From assembly GCA_964542875.1 (NCBI GenBank), contig CAZIWA010000093.1, positions 1 to 22,078 on the forward strand: 22,078 bases of DNA, written 5' to 3'. This document shows positions 1 through 6,734 of the stretch, in pieces. The position numbers were made by a program, and so were the translations under genes. Position 1 is the stretch's first letter. The number at the start of each line of letters is the position of its first letter. This DNA is from CAZGOM01 sp964542875 (GTDB lineage Bacteria; Planctomycetota; Phycisphaerae; Phycisphaerales; Phycisphaeraceae). Under the pieces are notes generated by a model. It saw only the letters and a list, made by a program, of their open reading frames with translations. It was not told where the DNA came from and ran no database searches.

Positions 1-1165
1 AACGCAGCGGGCCAGATTGCGAGCTGTTGGGGTTGGAGACGGAACGGTCGGTATCAAGAACGGATTCAAGAAAAGAGCGATTGGCCAGGTTTTTGGAGGA
101 CTTAAAGCGCAGTTCAATCTCGTCAGCAAAGCCCAGAGGTGTACTGGCAGCTAAAGGTGTACCAGGGTTACCTACGCGAAAGAGCTGATTTTGACGGGAT
201 CCATAATTATCCCAGAATCCCTTGCGGCTGGCGACGGTGTTGGGGATCGTGGCATCGCCTTTGGCTTGGAAGAAGGCGGCCCAGTTGAGACTTCCATTGT
301 CGGTTGGAGTGGCAGTCGGAAGGAAGTTGCCGATGAGCATTCCTGGTGCGGGCGACCATGTCGCCGCGCTGAGGTCAGCTTTGGAGTAAGGGTAGTAAAA
401 GCAGACATCTGCCGGAGTGCGACCAGTGGGTGTTTCCGTGCCCGGATAATTGCCGTAAGACACGGCAACTGTGTTGACGTTCAAGAGGCTGGAGTTATCG
501 ATGATACGGGTGGCCTGTACCCACGTGAGTCCGTCAGTAGACGGGTTTGTAATGCCGAGGCTGGGACTGAAATTCGAGAGAAGCTCCCACTTTGCGTCGT
601 ACCAGCCGTCACCATCGGTGTCTGCATACAACTGGTCATCGTGAGGAGTATTGGGGTTGGCGACGGGGGCTGGACGAAAGGAGAAAGTCAGATTGTCCTG
701 GAGGGTGTCAGTGTTGGCGAGTGTCCGCCAGTTCACATAAGAGTCAGTGAACTTGCCGAGTTTGGAGATATGGGGCCAAGTGGTGAACGCGGTCAGATCG
801 GAATTCTGAGGTTCAGTGGAGGCCAGCCAGGGCTGATAGTCGCTGGGATAGGTAACTGCACGGCCAGCGGTGTTCTGCGTGGCATTGGCCGCATTGCTGG
901 TAGCACCCGACGCATCGACGCCTCGGTAGTAATCCAAAAGGTCTTTTTGAATTTGGGTTTTGACGGTTTCAACGCTGATTTTGGTGGCATCTTCACGTGC
1001 GATAACCAAACCAGATGCGTTGCCGCTCATGCGCTGGAACTGGACGATGCTGATGAGCGCAAATCCAATAAGCGTAAGAACCAGCAGGCTGGAGATCACC
1101 AGGATTGTGGCGACGCCACGCTGGCGCTTGTATCGCGCGGGGATTTTGCTGTGTGTGACTGTCAT
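1..1165 (-). CDS. GspK-like large minor pseudopilin (3' end beyond window)
   Basis: 388 codons are visible, read leftward, with no stop before the window edge. The ATG at 1165 is preceded by AGGAGA (1171-1176) five bases upstream. The N-terminus is basic, then RQRGVATILVISSLLVL followed by more hydrophobic residues. Gly17 would be the -1 residue of prepilin peptidase cleavage, and position +5 is Leu, not Glu. That agrees with GspK/PilX-type proteins, which cap the pseudopilus tip and lack Glu+5. Around residues 220-232 RIIDNSSLLNVNT resembles the GspK 'DE-x-GKINLNT' signature. Residues 182-187 (DTDGDG) form a DxDxDG loop of the calcium-binding type. It is last of the E-F-G-H-I-J-K series, 66 bases after the GspJ-like gene, and already longer than a usual GspK (about 320 residues). 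Prepilin-like membrane protein is near certain; GspK is inferred from motif and order. Confidence 0.8.
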   Translation of the reverse strand, partial: MTVTHSKIPARYKRQRGVATILVISSLLVLTLIGFALISIVQFQRMSGNASGLVIAREDATKISVETVKTQIQKDLLDYYRGVDASGATSNAANATQNTAGRAVTYPSDYQPWLASTEPQNSDLTAFTTWPHISKLGKFTDSYVNWRTLANTDTLQDNLTFSFRPAPVANPNTPHDDQLYADTDGDGWYDAKWELLSNFSPSLGITNPSTDGLTWVQATRIIDNSSLLNVNTVAVSYGNYPGTETPTGRTPADVCFYYPYSKADLSAATWSPAPGMLIGNFLPTATPTDNGSLNWAAFFQAKGDATIPNTVASRKGFWDNYGSRQNQLFRVGNPGTPLAASTPLGFADEIELRFKSSKNLANRSFLESVLDTDRSVSNPNSSQSGPLR

Positions 1166-1231
1166 GGCTGTCTCCTGACGGGGGCGATGCCGGATTGTTC
1201 GGACGTATTGGGGCGGGCGCACGCGGAATGA

Positions 1232-2833
1232 TTACTGCGGGACTTCAATGAGGTATTGAAACTGCTTGCCGTCTGCGACGGTGAAATTGGCATTCGCCGG
1301 GTCTTTGAAAGTTTTGAAGTTTTCACGGAGCCGGCCTTTGTCGTCTTGCAGGTTGACCGTGATCTTCAACAGCCGAGGCCAGGGGGTGACTGTTTTGTCG
1401 TAGCCGAAGGTGGCGGTGTAAAGGTCCCAATCGATGCCGCCGCCAGTGGTGCCAGCAGCGATGCGAGTGTTGAGCATGGGTGCACCAACACCATCGCCGT
1501 AAACAGTGTTGTTAGCGGGCTGGATGTATCTTCGTGCAGGAGCCGGGACGGCGTTAACAGGGCCATCGAAGCCGCCGCCGTACCAGTAAACGGTGTAGGG
1601 TGCGGTTTCCGTGGTGTAGTCACCATTAGGGAGTGTTCCGGTGGCACCACCACGATAGATATCGGTTTGGCCATCAACCTGGCGGGTAGCGGGGATGGGA
1701 TTTTGAGCGCTTACATAGTCACCAGCAAACTCAACCTTAAAGTTGCTGCAGTAAGGCGCGAGGATGAGCTGAGTCTGCATGATGTCTTCGGCAAGAGTGG
1801 TGGTGATCGCGGGAAGTTTGCGTTGACCGTAAGGTCGGAAGGCTGCCGCCTCCATACGCTGGTAGGCAGTGAGGCTTCCCCAGGCTGGTGGTGTGGGATA
1901 CCAGGGCTGTATCCAAGGGGCTAAGCTGTTATCGAGAATGGGGGCATCGGCGGCGGCAGTTGTGGGATCGATATCCCCGTTGGGATTTACGATGGCCGAC
2001 CGGATTGCGCTGGGACTGGCATAGAGGGGATCGGCAATCAGGTCCGTCTTGCCGTTGGCAAAAGGCGTTAGCGTGCGTGCACCGCCGCCGAAGTAGTTGG
2101 CCGTGGTGGCGCTTGCCGTCGCCAGGTGATTAAACCAGATGCTATTGGCTGGGGCCTTGGCCGGGGTGACAGTGTCCAGCGAGACAAACTTGCCAGCCAG
2201 AAGGAGTTGTTGCCTGCCTAGGGCCCAGAGGCGGGAATCAACTTGTGCAAAGTTTCCGACAGGGTCGTTGGCACCGTAACCCATAGTCGTAGAGGTAGCC
2301 AAATGACCATACCAAACGCGTGAGTCAGTGGCGGTGAAGGAACGCTGGAGCCCTGAATCTCCCCCCGTGGAACCGTCAGGCTGGACCCACTGAAGGTTGT
2401 ACATCTGGCTGGCGGCTTCGCCGGAAGTCAGGAAAACGATTTGATCCATGTTGGTCCATTGACCCGTCGCGGGATCTTTGATCGCTTGGTTGCGGATCAC
2501 CATAAAGCCGTTTTTGTTGACGCGCCTGACGTCGTCACGTAACTGGGCGCCCAGTGCCGTGTTGTAGTTTGAAACGGCGTAGTTCACGAGGATCATGTCT
2601 GAGGCTTTACCCACCTGAGTAAACAGGATGGAAATGACATAGAGAAGAATGAGGACGACGCCCATCGCAACCATGACTTCAACGATGGTGAAGCCCGATG
2701 CCGCCACGCGACGGCGCATTTCACGGGCGAGAAGCCCACGGTCAAGATTGCCGGACGCGGTGCTGACCGATGGCATTTGAGGCATTTGTGGCTCCGAGAC
2801 ACGGTTTGAATCGGCAGGATTGGGCCTGGTCAT
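1232..2833 (-). CDS. GspJ-like pseudopilin, oversized
   Basis: 533 residues from the ATG at 2833, chosen because AGGGG lies just upstream (about 2841-2845) and because ATGA overlaps the previous gene's stop by 4 bases, a sign of translational coupling. An in-frame start 10 codons further up is less likely. The type III signal is clear: basic residues, then SGFTIVEVMVAMGVVL at about 46-61, giving Gly47|Phe48 cleavage and Glu at +5. This leaves an unusually long 47-residue leader; an internal ATG at residue 39 would give a normal one but has no good ribosome site. The rest is a large globular region rich in Asn, Thr, Ala and Gly that would sit in the periplasm. Known GspJ proteins are about 200 residues. 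GspJ identity rests on gene order; I see no diagnostic J motif. Confidence 0.82.
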   Translation of the reverse strand: MTRPNPADSNRVSEPQMPQMPSVSTASGNLDRGLLAREMRRRVAASGFTIVEVMVAMGVVLILLYVISILFTQVGKASDMILVNYAVSNYNTALGAQLRDDVRRVNKNGFMVIRNQAIKDPATGQWTNMDQIVFLTSGEAASQMYNLQWVQPDGSTGGDSGLQRSFTATDSRVWYGHLATSTTMGYGANDPVGNFAQVDSRLWALGRQQLLLAGKFVSLDTVTPAKAPANSIWFNHLATASATTANYFGGGARTLTPFANGKTDLIADPLYASPSAIRSAIVNPNGDIDPTTAAADAPILDNSLAPWIQPWYPTPPAWGSLTAYQRMEAAAFRPYGQRKLPAITTTLAEDIMQTQLILAPYCSNFKVEFAGDYVSAQNPIPATRQVDGQTDIYRGGATGTLPNGDYTTETAPYTVYWYGGGFDGPVNAVPAPARRYIQPANNTVYGDGVGAPMLNTRIAAGTTGGGIDWDLYTATFGYDKTVTPWPRLLKITVNLQDDKGRLRENFKTFKDPANANFTVADGKQFQYLIEVPQ

Positions 2834-3633
2834 TGGATCACCCCTGTCACAATGGCGTTGCAAGTGAGTGAGCCGGTGAGTGTCACGGGGTTTTTCTTAA
2901 GACCGACAAGCTCTTCACAGGTTGTCAGAGGGGCTGGGGAGACTCGGTGTCCATAGCCGGTGGCAGTGGCAGTAGCTGCGCCGACATACTTGACGATGAA
3001 ATAGCTGGACCCGCTGTTACCGACGAGAAAAAGATTGCCGGCGATGGCCTGATCCTGAGAAATGGCGACGGATTTGACGACCCCGCGATCATCGGTGGGA
3101 GAAGTAGGGCCATTAAGGCCGTAGACGTTGGAGGTGTCGTTAGAGATCGTGATGATTGTCTTAAGCGTGGTTGCCGGGGTGTCTTGTTCTTCTGCGGGCA
3201 GCTTGCGATAGACAAGGATGGCGACTTCCACAGGCCCATTGGCAACGAGTCGCCGGTAAACCATCTGATAGTTATAGAGCTGACCAGCGGTGTTGTTGAG
3301 CGTGAAGCGCTGCGTCTCCATTGTGGTTGCAAGTTCCCTGAACTTCGGCTCAACAGTTGCAGGATCACCAAAGCATGGATCGCTTCGGGTTGCCGTGGCC
3401 TGAAGCATCGAAAGCACCCCGCTGCCAAACTCCGGTCCCTGAGCCGCGTCGACAGCTTGTTTTTGAATGATGGCGGCGACGGGCAAAAGGGTAAACACGC
3501 TGGCGATGCCGATTGCCAGAATGCCCATTGCCACGAGCACTTCCACAATCGTAAAGCCACGGTGGCGGCTTTTTGAAAAGTAACGCATTGCCGGGTGGGA
3601 GCTTGAATTCAATTTATTGCTGGCCTTTGTCAT
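2830..3633 (-). CDS. GspI/PilV-like minor pseudopilin
   Basis: 267 residues from the ATG at 3633. A TTG seven codons upstream (3654) is an alternative with an AGG about 8 bases before it, so the start is uncertain; a further ATG at 3588 would also keep the signal. Residues 25-42 carry the prepilin signal RGFTIVEVLVAMGILAIG: Gly26|Phe27, Glu at +5, then one hydrophobic helix. 'EVLVAMGILAIG' is close to the GspI/PilV style. The remainder is soluble, with a 'YNYQMVYRRL' stretch and one Cys pair near the C-terminus (CEELVGL ... LTCNA). The gene sits 27 bases after the GspH-like stop and overlaps the GspJ-like start by 4 bases. About twice the length of a normal GspI (about 125). Its role would be tip-complex assembly with the J- and K-like proteins, by analogy to the T2SS. 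Confidence 0.83.
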   Translation of the reverse strand: MTKASNKLNSSSHPAMRYFSKSRHRGFTIVEVLVAMGILAIGIASVFTLLPVAAIIQKQAVDAAQGPEFGSGVLSMLQATATRSDPCFGDPATVEPKFRELATTMETQRFTLNNTAGQLYNYQMVYRRLVANGPVEVAILVYRKLPAEEQDTPATTLKTIITISNDTSNVYGLNGPTSPTDDRGVVKSVAISQDQAIAGNLFLVGNSGSSYFIVKYVGAATATATGYGHRVSPAPLTTCEELVGLKKNPVTLTGSLTCNAIVTGVIQ

Positions 3634-3660
3634 GGTTTTGATCCAACGTTCCAACGAGGG

Positions 3661-4452
3661 TTACCTGACTAATTGACCGGTGTAGCTGTCGAAGTAGAAA
3701 AGACGAATTCGGCTGGAAGCACTATCGCTCAGGAGCGTTATTTCCTGATTGATGAACTGCTTAAGTCCAGTGGGGGAGACCTCATTGTCAATTCCATCCC
3801 GGAGAGTCCTGGCGTCATAAATCGCCAGAATTGGGAGGAAACTGATTTTCTGGTCGTAGTCGCTTCCACTCGCAGGGGTTTCCGAATCATTGGAATCCGC
3901 GTCGTAATAAACCTTCGTTGGGGCGACGTAATCCTTGGGGGGATCAATGAGAGTTGAGTCGAGATTCTTGATGCGTCCATCGGGCCCGAAGCAGACGCCG
4001 ATCCATGTTTTGGTTTTCACCGCTGCCGGGACGGGGAGAATCGAGTCTGGACGAATCCAATCCGGGGATGCTCCCAAGGAAGCGATACCGGCGACACGGC
4101 AATTGGCGGCCATGGTCGTTGGGCCACGGTTTTCATAGGGCTTGAAACCGGCAACAGCTAAGTCAGCGTTCCGGACTGCGATGATGACCTGCACGGGCCC
4201 CTCATTGTTTTCACCGGTGCCGCGGAAGATGACCGCGGCGTCCTTGCCTTCTTTCATTGCAACGGCGCGGCCAGCAATGAGAGAAGCGGAGATTTCGTTG
4301 GAAGTATTAGCCAAGCCAGTACTGCGGCCAAGTGCACCAAGCATGGGTAAGGTGATTCCCATGATGAGGATCATGATGCCGATGGCCACCAAGAGCTCAA
4401 TGAGCGTGAAGCCCGACTGGCGCTGGGTTTTAAAGCGTTTAGAACGCATCAT
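3661..4452 (-). CDS. GspH-like minor pseudopilin
   Basis: 263 residues. The ATG at 4452 overlaps the upstream stop by one base (TGATG) and has GAGGA at about 4458-4462; an adjacent second ATG at 4449 is equivalent. The N-terminus is textbook: QRQSGFTLIELLVAIGIMIL, cleavage after Gly14, Phe at +1, Glu at +5. Directly after the helix, 'NTSNEISASLIAGRAVAMKEGKDAAVIF' is the usual GspH/FimT pattern (N-x-L-x-x-x-L-x-x-AR-x-x-A followed by a beta strand). The C-terminal half predicts beta-rich secreted structure ending in RLFYFDSYTGQLVR. Longer than typical GspH (about 170). It would sit between the major pseudopilin and the I/J/K tip. Prepilin identity is very secure; the H assignment is good. Confidence 0.87.
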   Translation of the reverse strand: MMRSKRFKTQRQSGFTLIELLVAIGIMILIMGITLPMLGALGRSTGLANTSNEISASLIAGRAVAMKEGKDAAVIFRGTGENNEGPVQVIIAVRNADLAVAGFKPYENRGPTTMAANCRVAGIASLGASPDWIRPDSILPVPAAVKTKTWIGVCFGPDGRIKNLDSTLIDPPKDYVAPTKVYYDADSNDSETPASGSDYDQKISFLPILAIYDARTLRDGIDNEVSPTGLKQFINQEITLLSDSASSRIRLFYFDSYTGQLVR

Positions 4453-5225
4453 CAGTTTCCTCTTGTGGTGAAGTCGTCACTGGTGCCCGCTTCCCATGTG
4501 GAGTCGGTTCCGGGTGTTGCTGAACTGCCACTTGTGGTCGTGTAGCACTTACCCTGGTAGACGACGAAGGCTCCTGCGGGCCATGAGCCGGCTTTCCAAG
4601 GTGTGGACTGAAGCTTGCCATCCCTGCCTGCTGACACAAACAATGGCCGAAGAGTGGCCGCTACGTCAGAAGCAGCATCGCTGGGGAAGTAATAGATCGG
4701 CCGGTCCCAACCATCGCGCAAAACTGTGAGAGTGCCGCCCGAACCTGAGCGCAGAGATTCCGCATCAGAAGCCGAAATTGTGCCTGCGGCGGAATCCAGA
4801 GCGAGTGGAACGCCCCTGTCAGTGCAATTACGGAAGTTCGTCAGAGGCGTACCAAAGGGTGAGGTGCCGTCATGGACTTCCTTGTAGCGGCCGAGCTTTG
4901 AGAGCATCGTCTTGTTTTGCTCAAGGGTTTCCATCTGAGTGACAGCAGAATTGAGCCAACTGAGTTCCGTCACTGTGAGCGGAGTCGTTGGAGTACCCGC
5001 GATTCGTGGGTACTCGCCTGTCGCATTTTTCAATTCATCCAGAGACGCGTCCAGGACCGCCAAGGTGGATTTGGTGGTGGTGGCAGCGCTGGAGTTCCGC
5101 ATGCCGGAGACTGCTCCGACAGTCATCGCCATGAGAAGACCCATGATGAAGATGACGACCATGAGCTGCACGAGTGATAAGCCATGGGGGTGATTGCGGC
5201 GGCGTCTATATAGAGCGGGGACCAT
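4452..5225 (-). CDS. gspG: GspG-like major pseudopilin with Gln at +5 and a CBM5/12-like C-terminal tail
   Basis: 257 residues; ATG at 5225 with GGAG at 5233-5236. The prepilin signal is RRRRNHPHG|LSLVQLMVVIFIMG: cleavage after Gly15, but the residue at +5 is Gln20 where major pseudopilins have Glu. The C-terminal core has the GspG-type ending: DGWDRPIYYFPSD (171-183), like 'DPWG-x-PY', then FVSAGRDGKL (196-205), like 'SLGADG', the region that holds the calcium site in GspG. After this normal end there is an extra tail (about 211-257) with Trp215, VVYQGKCY (221-228), Pro238 and Trp244, matching the 'Y-x-x-G-x-x-V-x-Y-x-G-K-x-Y ... P ... W' pattern of CBM5/12 chitin-binding modules only in part. 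First gene of the pseudopilin block, 85 bases after gspF and past a hairpin. GspG is strongly suggested by sequence and position; the CBM reading is a pattern match. Confidence 0.8.
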   Translation of the reverse strand: MVPALYRRRRNHPHGLSLVQLMVVIFIMGLLMAMTVGAVSGMRNSSAATTTKSTLAVLDASLDELKNATGEYPRIAGTPTTPLTVTELSWLNSAVTQMETLEQNKTMLSKLGRYKEVHDGTSPFGTPLTNFRNCTDRGVPLALDSAAGTISASDAESLRSGSGGTLTVLRDGWDRPIYYFPSDAASDVAATLRPLFVSAGRDGKLQSTPWKAGSWPAGAFVVYQGKCYTTTSGSSATPGTDSTWEAGTSDDFTTRGN

Positions 5226-5263
5226 TTGTGACTCCTTGAGGCGGCGAGGCTCAGAGGCGGGAG

Positions 5264-5293
5264 GGCTGGTCGGACGGTTTTGTCCGACCAGCC
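5264..5293 (-). promoter_or_regulatory. Perfect 12-bp hairpin between gspF and the pseudopilin genes
   Basis: GGCTGGTCGGAC (5264-5275) and its exact reverse complement (5282-5293) enclose a 6-base loop. It lies in the 85-base gap after the gspF stop and about 40 bases before the gspG-like start. No T-run follows on either strand, so a strong intrinsic terminator is unlikely. An mRNA processing or 3'-end stabilising element, or a partial attenuator setting different levels for E/F and for pseudopilins, is the likeliest role (inference). Confidence 0.6.
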
Positions 5294-5310
5294 GACGCGG
5301 CCACGTGTTT

Positions 5311-6627
5311 TTACGTGAGCTTCTGGATCAGCTTCACCATGGGGAGGAACAGCGCGATGACGATGAACCCGACGATGCCGCCCAGTGCGACGACCATGAT
5401 GGGTTCGAGCAGGGAGACCAGCGAACCGACCAGCACGTCGACTTCTTCGTCGTAGTTATCGGCGATCTTCATGAGCATCTTGTCGAGGTCACCGGTTTCC
5501 TCGCCGACGTCGATCATGTTGACGACGATGGAGTCACACACCTTGGACTGGCGAAGGGGTTCGGCGAAGCTTTCGCCTTGACGGACGGATTCGTACACAC
5601 CGTTCAGGGCCACGTAGTACACGTGGTTGGAGGTGGTTTCCTTGGTGATGTTGATGGCGTCGAGGATGGGCACGCCGGCGTTGATCAGGGTGCCCAGGGT
5701 ACGGGTGAAGCGGGCGATGGTGGCCTTGGCCACCAGCTGGCCGGCGACGGGGATGAAGAGGGTGATGCGGTCGAGCGTGGCCTTGCCGATGGCGGTTTTA
5801 CGGATCAGCTTAAGACCAAAGAAGATGATGAACGGCACGAAGACGATGTACACCGCGCCTGGCATGGGTTGATCCGGCATGGTGCCCATGATCCACTTGC
5901 TGGAGTACATGAGGGTCTTGGTGAGCAGGGGAAGGTCGGTGCCGAAGTCTTCGAAGATCTTTTCGAACTTGGGCACGATGAAGATCATGATGCCCAGCAC
6001 GATGAGGATGGCGACGGAGATAACGACCGCGGGGTACACCATGGCGCCGATGATTCGGCTCTTGAGCTTCTGGGCTTTTTCCATGAACTCAGCGAGACGC
6101 TGGAGGATCAGGTCGAGCACGCCACCGATTTCGCCTGCCGCGACCATCTTGGTGTAGAGCTTGTCGAAGGCCTTGGGGTGCTTGGCCATGGCGTCGGAGA
6201 GCGTGGTGCCGGAGGAGACGTCTTCATGGACTTCCGCGAGGGTGTCCTTGAGGAGGCCGGGTTTTTGCTGTTGTTCAAGAATGGAGAGGGAGCGGAGGAT
6301 GGGGAGTCCGGCGTCCTGAAGGGTGGACATCTGCCGGGTGAAGACCGTGAGCTGTTTTGGGCTCACCCCGCCGATGGAGATGGACATGTTCTTCCAGTCC
6401 TTGGGCTTGCCTGCGCCGGTGGTTTTACCGGCGCCGATGGCGCCCTTGCCGGCTGCGCCGCCTGCGGCTGCCGGGGCGGCTGCGCCGGCCTTTTGCTCAC
6501 GCACGGCGGTGGGGAAGAAACCCTGGCTGCGAAGCTTTTCAATCGCTTCTTTGTCGTTGGCGGCGACAACAGTGCCTTTTTGCTGCTTTCCGGCGTCGTT
6601 CAAAGCCTCGTACTGGTAAGTGGGCAT
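5311..6627 (-). CDS. gspF: Type II secretion / type IV pilus inner-membrane platform protein GspF/PilC
   Basis: 438 residues; ATG at 6627 with GGAGAC seven bases upstream. It begins MPTYQYEALNDAGKQQKG, the standard GspF start, followed by the small N-terminal fold (1-45: EAIEKLRSQGFFPTAV). A low-complexity Ala/Gly/Lys linker (about 46-76) leads to two T2SSF repeats: the first around 90-215 (FTRQMSTLQDAGLPILRSL), the second around 300-425 (FTRTLGTLINAGVPILDAI). Three hydrophobic segments are visible near 197-220, 255-278 and 403-428, typical of the family. The protein is the membrane hub that couples the GspE ATPase to pseudopilus growth. Length is close to the usual 400-410 plus the linker. 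It follows gspE by 107 bases. Confidence 0.96.
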   Translation of the reverse strand: MPTYQYEALNDAGKQQKGTVVAANDKEAIEKLRSQGFFPTAVREQKAGAAAPAAAGGAAGKGAIGAGKTTGAGKPKDWKNMSISIGGVSPKQLTVFTRQMSTLQDAGLPILRSLSILEQQQKPGLLKDTLAEVHEDVSSGTTLSDAMAKHPKAFDKLYTKMVAAGEIGGVLDLILQRLAEFMEKAQKLKSRIIGAMVYPAVVISVAILIVLGIMIFIVPKFEKIFEDFGTDLPLLTKTLMYSSKWIMGTMPDQPMPGAVYIVFVPFIIFFGLKLIRKTAIGKATLDRITLFIPVAGQLVAKATIARFTRTLGTLINAGVPILDAINITKETTSNHVYYVALNGVYESVRQGESFAEPLRQSKVCDSIVVNMIDVGEETGDLDKMLMKIADNYDEEVDVLVGSLVSLLEPIMVVALGGIVGFIVIALFLPMVKLIQKLT

Positions 6628-6734
6628 GGGTCTGTCTCCGGGAATTGTTTACGGGATTGTTTGGTTTTACGAGTGAAAAAAGACGATTGCAGACGGTTGT
6701 TGATTAGTTTGCATGAACGCCACTGAGCGGCGGT

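Noticed and set aside
191..1231. A 346-codon plus-strand frame opposite the GspK-like gene
   Set aside because: It is the antisense shadow of a minus-strand frame that has a ribosome site, a prepilin signal and GspK-like motifs; its own product resembles nothing.
5194..6726. A 510-codon plus-strand frame across gspF
   Set aside because: It mirrors gspF; the His/Asp/Gly/Val-rich composition is typical of antisense translation in GC-rich genes.
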